DNA of 64,000 bases from Hydnum rufescens UP504 (lineage: Eukaryota; Basidiomycota; Agaricomycetes; Cantharellales; Hydnaceae): NCBI GenBank assembly GCA_014904985.1, contig MU128928.1:148832-212831 (forward strand), in the 5' to 3' direction. Made by a program: the position numbers and the translations under genes. Positions 1 through 12,071 of the stretch are shown here, piece by piece. Below the pieces are notes generated by a model, which ran no database searches, was not told the origin of the DNA, and was given only the letters and a program-made list of their open reading frames with translations. Every line of letters begins with the position of its first letter. Position 1 is the stretch's first letter.

Positions 1-1522
1 CTCGTTCAGGAGTGATGGATCCGAGATCCCAGCGACGTCCCGCTTTAGATATACCGCCATGAGTTGAAAGCATCGGATGGCGTGTCGCAGTTCCTGCTCT
101 GGCACAGGAACAATCACAAACTCCGCCATGGAACATCGCTTCGGATTGGTAATAAATTCGCGAAATGAAGTATGGTAGATACGAGGAGCCTCATGAATGT
201 CAGAAGGGGGGACGATGACTGAGTGAAAATGGTCCAGACTAGCCTGGACGATGTGCGTTTCGTAGCAAACAAACTTAGCCAACGAATGGAGTGGGAGCAG
301 TTCACGCAACAGCACGATGCTCCCAATGACGATTTGAAACCGTTTCAGAATCTCCAGACGATGACGTGAGGAAACTGCCTTGCGAAGCACTTCCGTGTAG
401 AGTTGGTCCAGGTACGAATAAGGTTCCGCTTTAGCTTGCTCAAGGGATTGGGCATTAAGGATAAGCCTTAGTTGAGTTTGAGGAGTCCGCACCCGATCGT
501 CCCCAATGAAGCGGATTGCCGTTGCGGCATAAACGAATAACTCCTCGGACTTCTCTACCAGGGAGTTGTTGTCGGCCTCGGTCGCCCAATTAGTAGGCAT
601 CTTAAGACCAAGTTTCCCCGGAATTCTGGCCAATTCAGTGGAGATGTACAAGCGGATATCTCGCCGAACAACCGATGCGGGAATATCTTCAAGAACGTGA
701 AGAACCGTCTTCGTGGGGTTCAGGGCTTCATTGCGCACCGAGGTTAGGTGAGGGAGTGGACGGCTTGTAATCAAGATCCGTAGGAAAGGTATGCACATGA
801 GGCGTTCAAAGATAAGTCGCAAAATATGAGCGGCACCCTCTTCCTCACACTCGTCGAAGGCATCAAGGATGATAAGTATTGGACTCCGACTGGGATTGAT
901 AGCAAGAAGGGGCGTTAAGATTAATTCCTCAAGCTGAGAGGGCAGTTCCTTTTCCCCAATTGTCTCATCTCGTCTTAAGGCATCTAGGATGGCCGCCTGG
1001 TATGCACTGTCCGATCGTGCGAGTTGGAAAGCGAGCGTTGGTAGTACAAGCCCGGGATTCCGTAAATCTTTGTTGTGCCGAGAAAAGAAGAAAGTGGCTC
1101 CCAGCATGCCATTCTCTGACGCTCGTTCCGCGACGGTTTTCGCGATGGTCGATTTCCCGATGCCAGCCAGTCCGCTGAGCCAGCATACAGGCCGCCTTTC
1201 ACCGCTCGCACTGCCCAACCATGTCAGAATCTCGTTCAATATGGCGACGCGAGTGTTCTTGAGGCATGATGATGGTACATCCTCGCGGAAGGAGTCATGG
1301 GCTGCATATGAGGCTCGAGGAAGACGCATTAAAGGGGAAGTTTCGTCTGGAGGAGCTTGGACGGGATGGATAAGGATATTCTGGATATTCCCTCCAGCGC
1401 CACCAGTGCCCCCTTTGGACCCATGACCCCCAGCACCAGCGACTGAACACAAGCAGGGATGAGGATAAGGACCGGGAGGAGAGATTGAAAGGCAACTCAC
1501 CTATAGAGACACGGGGTCCCAT
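1..1522 (-). CDS. NACHT-domain NTPase (HET-E/NLR-like), 3' end beyond window
   Basis: The minus-strand frame is open without a stop from 1442 down to base 1, about 480 codons, and continues past the window. A short first exon, 1501-1522, starts at an ATG and encodes MGPRVSI; a 58-bp GT-AG intron (1443-1500) joins it in phase to a Gly-rich stretch. Walker A (GLAGIGKST) lies near 1148-1174, and a Walker B-like ILIILDAFDEC lies near 850-885. Both are typical of fungal NACHT NTPases that oligomerise on ligand binding and trigger incompatibility or cell death. The rest resembles the helical part after NACHT. A WD40 or other repeat sensor would be expected beyond the edge, but this cannot be seen. 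The gene is divergent from the NACHT-WD40 gene at 2467. An upstream exon beyond 1522 cannot be excluded. Confidence 0.85.
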
Positions 1523-1707
1523 CCTAAAAGCTAAGCAAGAGGTGGTCACCTGGGAGGATCCACCTGCCAATTTCGAGATCGGGGATATGAGGCAGGTATC
1601 GTACGGGTATATCACACTGATCTATACCGACAGGCCTAGGTGCGCTCCAAAATTTGGGGCGGTAACAACGATGCGTCTGATTGTTGGCGCCGCCGCACCG
1701 TTCTTGC

Positions 1708-2244
1708 CTTTGGGCAACATCCGGATGCAAATCCGGAAACTAGGCTCGCCCAGCAAACTCGGCGGCAGATCGGGATGGTATTGTATACATGAGAAATTGG
1801 GAATGGTTGTATTATCTGTATAGTGTAGTGCGTAGGGTGGGTGGACTCGAGGTGTTATCTTTTGCGTTGCTGCGGTTCGAACCCCGCTTAAACCAAGTGC
1901 TAGAATTAAGCGCCCATCCGATACCCCGGTGTGGAGCATGTTGGACATTCGGGGAGCCTCATTTTGGCTTGTTCCAGATGTCATTTTACCTCACCCCTCC
2001 TTCCCTGTACGAACTACACTCGTGCACGCGGGAAGTCAATAATTTCCTTTTTTGGAATTTCTGAGTATTGTCTTCAAATCCGCTCAAAACTTCTCAAGTA
2101 GTTGTAAAATACCACTAGTAATCTATTTCGGTTTATTTTATGGGCCTAAATACCGTATTTACAAGGTTATGCCCCCCTCAACTTGGGCCGGCGTTGAGTT
2201 GCGGCGCCGAATTTCCGGTTTTTGCTTCCGGATGTTGCCCAAAG
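1708..2244 (+). repeat. Dispersed SINE-like repeat, copy A
   Basis: This stretch aligns over most of its length with 30401-30966. Shared blocks include a B-box-like GGTTCGAACCC near 1874, a CACTCGTGCACGCG block followed by AATTTCCTTTTTTGGAATTT near 2020-2060, and the 3' block CCCCTCAAC..GGCGTTGAGTT near 2176-2200. An A-box-like TAGTGCGTAGGG lies about 48 bp before the B box, so the head could be tRNA-derived and read by RNA polymerase III. The ends (1708-1739 and 2212-2244) are inverted repeats of each other: TTTGGGCAACATCCGGA pairs with TCCGGATGTTGCCCAAA. There is no convincing ORF. It sits in the shared upstream region of two divergent NACHT genes. Confidence 0.65.
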
Positions 2245-2466
2245 TCCTCAACTCCGCCGCACCACATCGGCGAATTCCGCCGTCGTACGCTTCAACAGGG
2301 TTCGTCTGGCAGTTGCTGCTCAACTCTGCCCTGATTCATACTAACCCGAAATTCACTACTATAGCACACAGGGGTCCTGTGGCCAGTCAATCATAACACC
2401 ATCCATCATCTTTAAACATCTGGGCAATCCATCAGTTGGACTCCGAATAGAGTGCCCTCGCACATC

Positions 2467-5400
2467 ATGGAATCCGAAGACCCGGTGATGCCGGCGGCCA
2501 TGGGCACATTTTGTATCTCAGGTTGGCCATCTGCTCACAGACCAGCAATTCGCATCTAAAAAACCTGTGTTTGGCCCTCGCGATAGAGGCCATATGCATC
2601 AGCGATTTTCTGCATACATCGAAACGATATCGCCTTGGTTTTACCATTCAGCCTCCTGCAACCGTAACTGGACTTCGCTCGCCAAAGTCGAAGTACATCG
2701 AGGCAAGGCATGGTGCTGTGACGTGGAAGAATCCCTTCGGGGCTGAGTTGTAAGTCTCCTTCATGCACATGTGCTTCGTCGCCCTTCATTCACATTCTGT
2801 TGGCAGCGCCGTGGCTTCAACATCTATTGATTTCACAGTGAGTTTAGATTTGCGCGAGGCTCGTTTAGGGCGCTCGGGGCGAATTGTTGCATCGTGTGCT
2901 TTGGATCTCTCTTCCGACATAGACCAAGGTGAAGCTGCACATATTTATCTCAAGAGAGGGCCACGCTCACCCATGGGTCTCTATCCCCGCAGGGATGTGC
3001 CTCGATCTGAAAGATGACGCCAATGACAAATTCGGAGAGTTGAGAATATATGTGACATTCTCTCTCGCACACGCTGGTGAGGCTGTCCAGAATGCCGGCC
3101 AGGCTGCCGAGCCGCTAGTTCCCGGACCAGCGGTTGTCAACGATGTCATTCCAACAACCCGGCTTGCAACAGAAACAGTCCAGTCCAATCCTTGGCAGCT
3201 GTTGTTGAGTCGCCTTGAAGCCCTTGTGAAAGTTGCTGATACGGTCACCGAGGCACGTTCCATCCCGAATTGCCTGTGCCTTATGGCCACTAAGTCTTTA
3301 CCAACAGGTTCACCCTTGGATCAAGTTAACATGGGGAGTCATCTCAGCAGTGTACAGGGTACGACCTGAATCAACTCTGTTACCTGTATGTTCTCACTAG
3401 TGTTCTATTAGGTCACTTCCCCCCAGAGTGACCAAGATGCCAAGGTGATGGGTTTAGTCCAAACTATGGCAGATAGTTGCTCCTTTGCGGACGACGCCAA
3501 ATTGTTGAAGGAACGCTCGGAAAGAGATCAAGATATTATCAACCAAATACTGCGGCAAGTGATGGAATGCGCATATTTCGTTCGGGACTATTGCAGGGAC
3601 AGGTCCTTCGGTATGTGGAATCCCGCATCTTCTACTCATTCCAAGATTGATCAGTCTGGGCCCCAGCCACCCGCATAAGGAAGTATACGGTTTCTCTGGT
3701 GGACAGACAGATCGATAACTACAAGGCGACTCTTGGTATTCTCCGACTGAATCTGATTGAGCATGCGAACGTACAATGCTCCGTCATTGTGCATCGCGTC
3801 TTAGACGTTGTCACTGAAGTCCGTAAGTGTTTCTTGTGTGTCTTCGGTCAAAACCTGCGTTCTGAGGTTGTACACAGGGGACTTCCAAGTGCTCGGCGAA
3901 GTAAAATACGCCCCAGAGGCCCATCACGATCTAGGTCAAGGGTGCTTACCAGGCACACGTACCGAGATCATCGACGCTATAGTACGTTGGGCTGTCGGAG
4001 CTGATGCGCCGTCGTTTGATTCGAATGGTTCAGTAACATCGCGCTCTAACGAATCGTCTCGTGTTCTTTGGTTGTGTGGCACGGCGGGTGCGGGGAAATC
4101 GTCGATCCTTCGCTCATGCGCAAAACGCATTTCTGACCTCGAACGCAACGGGTCATACTATGCCTTCGACAAAAATAAACCCCTCGCAAACCTGACCAAC
4201 CTGTTCAGTACGATTGCCCGAGACCTTGCCGACCTCGACAACTCCCGGAAACAACGCCTAGTTAGCGCTGTCAAGAACAATACTGCGATACGAACGACCG
4301 ATAACTGTAAGGTGCAGTTCCAGCACCTTATTGTTGCGTCATTCAAGGATGATAAGGCCGTGGGGGAGACCATTGTTTTCATTGATGCATTTGACGAATC
4401 TGGGGACGCTGGAGCTCGCGCCGATGCGCTCACTATTCTAACAAAGCGAGCCTCAGAACTCCCTCCGAGTCTTCGAGCTGTAATCACGTCGAGATATGAG
4501 GACGATATTCAAGATGCGTTGCGATCTCCGCTGCCACCCGGGGTTGATGTCATGCTTGTGGACCACATCCCTAATCATCAGACCTCGCGCGATATTGCGA
4601 CATATATACATAATGAACTCCGTGATGTGGATGAGTTGGACGAAACAGTGTACCTGACGCAGCTGAGTGCGCTCGTTCAGAAGGCTGGAACATCATTCCA
4701 GTGGGCTGCCACTGCCTGTCGCTTTATTTGCGGCGATAATGAAGCTGGTACCCATCCGCAGGATCAGATTTGGACGGTGCTCCATAGTGATGAGGGGCTG
4801 TATGCGCTCTATAGGACGGTCATGAAGGAATACTGCAATCCATCCAATGAGAAGGCAGTGCAAGAAGTCAAGTCAATCCTCGGCCGAATCATATGTGCTC
4901 GGAAGCCTTTGTCATTGCATACTCTTGTGCAGCTGGTTCCACCCGATTCTATCCTCACTCCAGATACCATGCCCACACAACAACAAATTGTGATACATCT
5001 TGCCTCACTCCTTAGCGGTACGCACAGTGACCATGAGCCCATTGTGCCTCTCCATTCGTCCTATCGCGATTTCTTGTGTGACCCAGAGTATAACAAGGAT
5101 TTCTACATCGACAAAGATGAAGCAAATCAGCACATGGCCCTGGCCTGTTTCCGCATGATGGACCAGACCTTGACCTTCAATATCTGTCAATTTCCAACAT
5201 CGTTCCTTCGCAATGCTGACATCTCCAACATTAAGGATCTCCGTGAAAAAGACATACCTGATTATCTGTATTATGCTTGTCAATTCTGGAGTTTCCATGT
5301 GTCCGCAACACCTAGTGGTGAGGTTCTTCAGAAACCCATGGTGTCATTCTTTCAGAAGGATTTCCTATCCTGGTTGGAAGTGATGAGTGTTATGCAGAGC

Positions 5401-6828
5401 TCCCCTCAACTTGCATTGGCCTCACTTAGCACCTCTCATGTAAGCATGGGCCCACCAATTTCATCATATGCTGAAGCCACAGGCTGATTCTTAACATGTG
5501 TTTCATAGGGGGCTGCAGACCTTGTTGAACTACAACATGATGCAATGCAATTCATCTCAATGTTTGCAACTGCCATCATGACAAGCATGCCCCACATCTA
5601 CCTCTCTGGTTTGACATTTGCTCCTACATCATCCCTCTTATACCAAAGGCAGCAAGGTCAATTTCCAGGAGTTGCAAAACTTACTCAGGGACGGCTTCAG
5701 CACTGGCCAAAGATCATACCAATCATGACACATAATGATGTGCTGTCTGTTACTTTCTCACCTGATGGCAAGCAGATTGCTTCTGGGTCCCAGGACAAGA
5801 CCATAGAACTCTGGAATGTAGAGACAGGTGCAAGTGTTGGCCGGCCAATTCAGGGGCATCATGGTGCTATCCAGACCATTGCTTTCTCACCTGATGGCAA
5901 GCAGATTGCTTCTGGCTCTGAGGACAATACCATCCAACTCTGGAGTGTGGAGACAGGTGCAAGGATTGGCCAGCCAATGAAGGGGCATGATGGAGCCATC
6001 AACTCCATTGCCTTCTCACCTGATGGCAAGCAGATTGCATCTGGGTCCTGGGAAAACACTATACAACTCTGGAATGTGGAGACAGGTGTGAGCATTGGCC
6101 AGCCAATAGAGGGGCATCATGATGCCATCCAGTCCATTGCTTTCTCACCTGATGGCAAGCAGATTGTATCTGGGTCCTTGGACAACACTATACAACTCTG
6201 GAATGTGGAGACAGGTGTGAGCATTGGCCAGCCAATAGAGGGGCATCATGATGCCATCCAGTCCATTGCTTTCTCACCTGATGGCAAGCAGATTGTATCT
6301 GGGTCCTTGGACAACACTATACGACTCTGGGATGTGGAGACAGGTGTGAGCATTGGCCAGCCAATGGAGGGGCATCATGGTGCCATCCAGTCCATTGCTT
6401 TCTCACCTGATGGCAAGCAGATTGTATCTGGGTCCTTGGACAACACTATACGACTCTGGGATGTGGAGACAGGTGTGAGCATTGGCCAGTCAATGGAGGG
6501 GCATCATGGTGCCATCAAGTCCATTGCTTTCTCACCTGATGGAAAGCAGGTTGCCTCTGGCTCCCTGGACAAAACTATCCAACTCTGGAATGTGGAGACA
6601 GGTGCAAGCATTGGGCCACCAATGGAGGGGCATGATAATGCCATCTGGACCATTGCTTTCTCACCTGATGGCAAGCAGATTGCATCTGGCTCTGGGGACA
6701 ACAATGTCAAAATTTCACAGTTGGCCACCACAGAGACCAAACACATCCTTCAATACCCTGTCCATCTATTCCCACTCCCACCATCCCCCTTTCAACTTGA
6801 TGATGGATGGATTTTGGGACCCAAGTAA
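2467..6828 (+). CDS. NACHT-WD40 protein (HET-E-like NLR)
   Basis: Spliced model: 2467-2521, 2587-2749, 2807-2928, 2993-3243, 3308-3358, 3412-3610, 3655-3822, 3878-5439, 5509-6828. All junctions are GT-AG and in phase, giving about 1296 residues; exons 1-2 are the least certain. The first ~130 residues form a beta-rich, C2-like region. A helical linker follows, then NACHT with Walker A GTAGAGKSS (residues ~403-411) and a Walker B-like IVFIDAFDES (~502-511). The last exon carries eight 43-residue WD40 repeats. By family analogy it is a cytosolic STAND receptor: WD40 senses, NACHT switches, the N-terminus signals. The last exon is strongly CpG-poor, unlike the NACHT exon. After the stop at 6826-6828 a second frame continues with SNELILWVPV and about 50 more residues, the kind of tail such proteins usually keep, so the C-terminus appears cut by a one-base insertion. 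Confidence 0.85.
5748..6775 (+). repeat. Eight tandem 129-bp WD40-coding repeats
   Basis: The phrase TTCTCACCTGATGGCAAGCAG (FSPDGKQ) recurs every 129 bp from about 5754 to about 6657, eight times. Each unit encodes one 43-residue WD40 blade: S/TIAFSPDGKQIASGS..DNTIxLWNVETG..IGQPxxGHxxAI. Units three to six are nearly identical at the DNA level, including silent sites; the last is degenerate after its first half. In HET-E-type proteins such repeats are shuffled by recombination, and a few exposed residues vary to change specificity. Here the variable spots include residues after SGS (QDK, EDN, WEN, LDN, LDK, GDN), after LW, and before AI. Eight blades would suit one seven-bladed propeller plus one. 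Confidence 0.9.
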
Positions 6829-9800
6829 TGAACTTATTCTCTGGGTCCCTGTCACCTACCGTGCATCCCTGGAGCACCCTCATGAACACATCATTGGAGA
6901 TCCTAACTCTACCCAGATTGATTTTCAGTCCCTTAAGTGTGGTGAGGAATGGGCACAATGTCAAGAACTGGTTAGTGATTAGGAGATGCTGGTGGTTTCA
7001 GGGATGTATGACAAGTAACTACAGTAAGAGTACAGTTCACAATTGAAAAATGCACCAAATAAACTGTAGATGTTGAACAATAGGCTATAGCAGCAAATGA
7101 AAAGATCTTATATATCGTTGCCATAGTCAGGTTTTGGTCAGGTTTTAGCCCAATTTGGGTGAAACCTGAACCTGACCTTGTGGAATGGATGGCTCAGGTA
7201 GATGGGGGCAGGAGCAGGAACTGAGATTGATGTCCAGAATCCCCAGGATGTATATACAAAATATTACATAATCAAGAGGAGATTGTCTACCTCCAACAGA
7301 CCTGAGGTTCAGTTCCAGATTGGTTTGGTTCAGGTTTAAACCTGAAACCTATATGGGAGAAGCAAAATTTTTTAGTAAGTATGACACAAATCAGTTGGCC
7401 ATAATTGTATATCTTGTTAGGTCCTTTAGCCTTGCTTTTATTTAGTCTAGGAGCAGGTTTTTAGGTGGGGGCCCCACTGGGTGATTTCCTGCCATGAGAT
7501 AAGGGGCCCATGGGGCCCCTGGCTCTGAACTTGTCTTCTGGCATTAGGGTGGCAGGGCCACCTTATACTGTAGGACCAGGGTACTATCACCAATAGCCAT
7601 TGTAAGCAGGAATCTACTGAGTGACTCTGCTGCAGTCCATGATATGGAATCAATAATGAAAAGAGGAAACCACAGGATCAATCCAAATGTTCAGGCTTGA
7701 AGGAATGAAGGTCTTTCGGGATAGAAATCTAATGCTGCAAGCAACACCTGCCCAAGCAATAGAACAAAGAATAGATTGTGTTACCCCAAGGCTCTCCTCT
7801 TGGGGCCCTAGATAAAATGTAGTAGTCTCAGTGGAAATCTCCCAAGAACGAGTGGCAATATTTCAGTGCCTCAAAACTGGGGAGGGGGAAGACAATCAAA
7901 ATTTGCACTTCCTGTGCTTGATATACATCTTGGAAGAACAATAAGGTAATTGGAAGAAAGGTGGGATTAAGGTGAAAATGACAAAAAATGAATCAAGTGA
8001 AAAGCTTTAAAACTGAAGGAGATATTCAAAAATCAAGTCAGAATAGTGAAATATGGCTTAGCCAAGCTATTTCTCCTCTCCTACTGAATAGATTCCCTTG
8101 GGGAATAGTGGAACTGGTTTCCCTGAATGTACCCTTTATTGTACATAAGATGGGTAGAGAATAATTGCCATTAATAATCCAAAAAGCAGAGGCAATAATC
8201 AAATGGGACATGGGGGAGTTAAATTATAGAAGGCTGAGTTCTTATCAGATCATTGGCACCACAGAGTCCAGAAGCCTACCATAATGGATATGCCCATAAT
8301 AGGAGAGTAAAAATATGCACATAGAAGTCTAAGGAAAAGTTGTGCCAGACTGAGATCCTTTGGCATGTCAAGCTTAAACTCAATGACAAGGAACATGAAT
8401 CCACTAATCATATAGATCTGCCAAATATCTGTCAGAGAAGCCTGCATAAGTGAAAATTGATACTGACTTCATGCTTGACCATGCCTCCAGTTGAGTATTT
8501 GGTTGCTGTCATTGCCTCTTCTGGTACATCAACCATTTGACCTTGAAACAATGCAATGAGAGGAACAATGTACTGCCACATTTGCCATTAATCAGTACAA
8601 AATACTTGGAGTCTTGGTTTTAGTGACATACCAGTTCCAAAAGTCTCACTCTTGCTGCCTCTTTCATTTGTTCAGGCCTCTCACAATAGACCTTGTGCCA
8701 ACACCAACCAAAACTGTTTGTGATTGGCCACAGCAGAAGCATGTTGTAAAATTCAACAGAAACCCCCATTGCACCAGACCCTCTTATTAACAGGTTACGA
8801 GACTTGCTGTGGCCTGCCACTTAAGCACTTTGTGATCCTGGCAATTTCCAGTGTTGAGTGAGCCAGAAGTTGCTGGCCCTCAAGAGAGCATCCAAACACA
8901 CTAACACCATCACTTATATATATAAATATCACATAAAATATTACAGAAGGATTTCATAGAGAAATGTTGCATAAGCTCCTATGTCTACATAAGCACCCAC
9001 AGGCAATATGCATGGGGGGATTTTGTTGAAACAACCTTGGGGTCTACATGTGCCTCTGAAGGTCTGTGTGCAAGTTTGAATCTGGGTTGTGGGATGTTTA
9101 ATTAGTGATAAGAATTGTGGTTCTCTTCAGCCTGTTCTAACTACATCCTCTTCTACAGCTTCAGAGACTAAATGATTTTCCTGATGTGGATGACTCATGG
9201 CCTTTTAGTCACCTTTGTCAATCTGCAGCTAAGCTTAATGTGTACCTAGCAAAGTCAAAGGAGGGGACTTAAGGTTCCCAGAAGAGGAAAATGGCATTTC
9301 TGGGGCTATTTTCTACCCTTCCACACAGAATGACCTCAAATGGCTCAAATGGGACTCCTTTTGGGGTCAGCCTAACTTAGGTGATCTATTCTGCCCCATT
9401 TTTCTAGCTTTCATTGGTAATGAAAGTGGCAGACCAGACTGTAATGTTTGGATAATATGGATCACACTTTTGAGACCATTTGATATCAAAAACCTTGTTT
9501 GAAAGTCCCAAAGTCCTCCTCTTGAAATTATTTGATATGAAAGGATTTTGATGTCTCATAGGTAAATACTCTCATAGGTCTCATTGCAGTCAAGAAGGGC
9601 CCACTGAACTCAACAAGTCATGGAGATGAATGCAAGGACCAAGCAAAACAGTACCTTGAACTGGCAGCACTAAAGGCATAACTCCTTCAGCTCCATTGTT
9701 ACCTCATACAGGGCAAATACACAGATCTTTTTATGCTTTCATATGGGAGCTTCAACACAGTACATGCTTTTGTACACAACATGCCCACCATGGAGAGCAA

Positions 9801-11997
9801 TGATGATGGTACCCCTTCATTCATAACTGAGTTGTGCTCTCTCATGAATTCTTGTCCAGTCACTGAGTTGAAATACCCTACAAACTAACACTCTGTGAGA
9901 TTTCACACTGTCTCAAAACTATTTGCTGATGATACTGTACCTGCATCTGCCAAACTCCACTATCCAACCAGTCCAGGCCATATCCTGCTAGACTGTCAAG
10001 GGCACATGGTCACCTCCTGGAACCTTGGTACATCAACAATGTCATCCAGTATTTGCCTTACATTGATTGTGAGTTAAGGCCAGGAGCATGAATATGGTAT
10101 ACCCAACTTCATTCATTGTTAACACCAGAACTGGCCTTCACAATGACATTCTCATCACCATCATTGGGGGTAAGAAGTCACCAAACTCTGTCATGACAAT
10201 CAATGAAACAAACAAGTGACATGATACTTACAACTATGGTTGCTGAAGTTCAGGTTCAAACCCTGGAAACCTAAGTTCAAACCTGAACCTCTACCAGCCT
10301 TAACAGTAGATGGATGGAATGGCTTTCACTCATTTATGGCTGAGATGTTTGCAGGACTATGTATGGCCTATATAAACTTTGCATGAGTATTTGATTTCAC
10401 TTCAAAATAATGTGTTTCTTAACCAAGGAACCTGCTTCCATAATTCTGGATTATGGTTAAAATCAGCACTCAGGGATATCTCTCATGTTTGAGGGGGACC
10501 ATGGTTTCAGGTTTGCCTGGGGTTAAACCATAACATAACCTGAGGTTAGGTTCAGGTTTGGTTATGGTTCAGGTTTTGCCCAATGGGGGTAAAACCTGGC
10601 CTGAGTCTGAATTTGGCAAACCTATCTACAACAGTGTAAGGCCAGAAGGCCTCAAGTGAACCTATCATTATTATCAGGTAACAGCAACATGTGCCAATCC
10701 AACCATGAAGCTCACTTATAAGAAACCTCCTGTGTCCCCCCTGATGAAATCATCATTGTAGATTGGGTACTAACTCAAGATCAAGTCCTAGAACAGGCAA
10801 TAAAACCAATAAACCTCTGGCTACAGGTTAGTCAATCTGCTTCTAGTCCATTTGTTTTATTGTGCTCATGAAGTTCAAGACAAGGTATCAAAGTTACTAC
10901 CAGGTCAAGGACAAGGATGACAACAGTGAGGGTGGTGGTGGCAACATTGGAAATGTGGATAAAGATGCTCCCCTGGGGACATACTTTTATCCTGAAATAA
11001 GATGCCAGGTGCTGCAGATCTCTTGGGTGTCAAAGGACAGTAAGGCTATCTGGATTTCATCTTGACCACTGCTATTCTTGAGATCAAGACAGCATGGAAT
11101 TATTCACACTCACAATCATGCCAAATTTACTCATCAAAGGTCATTGATCTCAATACTGAAGAGGTCATGTGGCAGCTGAAAACTGCAGGACACACACTTC
11201 TCAGACAGGTCTGTTTCTGCTACATTGGATTCTGGATTTTCTGGTCTAGAGTAGAAAATAGCTCTACAGTGAACTTCATTTTCTCCATGCTAGCTGGGGT
11301 GCCATATGCAATGATGAATACATCATACAGTGTTTGCATACAAGCCATTCATCAAGAAGCAGTGGTGTCTCACTTTGTCAAGCCCAGTATGATGGACCAG
11401 TGAGAGTGCACTTCCTGCATTGCTAGGCCTCTGCTTAGTGAGCATCAATGCTCTTGGGGATGGGGATCTGGCAGGTATCACCTGGTGTCATTCAAGTGTC
11501 AGTGAAGGAAGATACTTGTTTCCATGTTGAGTGGCCTAGTGCCCACCTCTCCAGTGACTGCCCACTTTTGTTTTGGGCCAGGGGTGAGATAGATATAATG
11601 GCCCAAGTTGTCCTTCCAATGTATGTCTCAATGCAAAGTTCCAGTTGAAGAGGAACAAAGACAAAGATAGACAAATGTTAAAATTACACTTGTGTCCATA
11701 CATGGGGTACAACTCAGTGAGGGAGTGTGTATGAGGTATCCATTGTCAATATATATGGAGATGGGGAGCTTTGTATCACCAACCACTGTATCTTTCACAG
11801 CCATAATTTTATCTAGAGAAGGTATTATTTAGGGGGCTTCCAATAAGAATATAGATGAATGGGGTATACTGGAAACAACTAGAGTTCCAAAATGAGACCC
11901 TAGCTTTTGAATGATGGAAAGGTTGCAACTAACCCCAGGGGGTAAGGCACAAATCCCATATTGGATATGTTGGATAATAAGTTCCATCTCCAGAATT

Positions 11998-12071
11998 GGA
12001 GGGATAGCTCAGTTGATAGAGCACCTGACTGGAAGGCAAAGAGGTCCCAGGTTCAAACCCTGGTTCCATCA
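11998..12071 (+). pseudogene. tRNA-like sequence, probable tRNA pseudogene
   Basis: The 74-nt stretch has a box A-like TAGCTCAGTTGATAGAGC with a perfect 4-bp D-stem (GCTC/GAGC), a perfect T-arm (CCAGG-TTCAAAC-CCTGG, box B) and a 7-bp acceptor stem with one A-A mismatch and two G-T pairs. The anticodon stem fails: CCTGA faces GCAAA. The loop CTGGAAG would give anticodon GGA (serine), but the long variable arm of tRNA-Ser is absent. It therefore looks like a decayed tRNA or the head of a tRNA-derived element. It lies in the CpG-poor interval and has no CpG itself. Confidence 0.5.

Noticed and set aside
5859..6746. Long open frames antisense to, or out of phase with, the WD40 exon
   Set aside because: They arise from the 129-bp repeat periodicity and have no family signal; the plus frame is clearly the coding one.
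11062..11403. A possible PD-(D/E)XK-like gene (EIKT motif) in the CpG desert
   Set aside because: One short motif in a broken frame is not enough to claim a nuclease; recorded only as coding-like debris.
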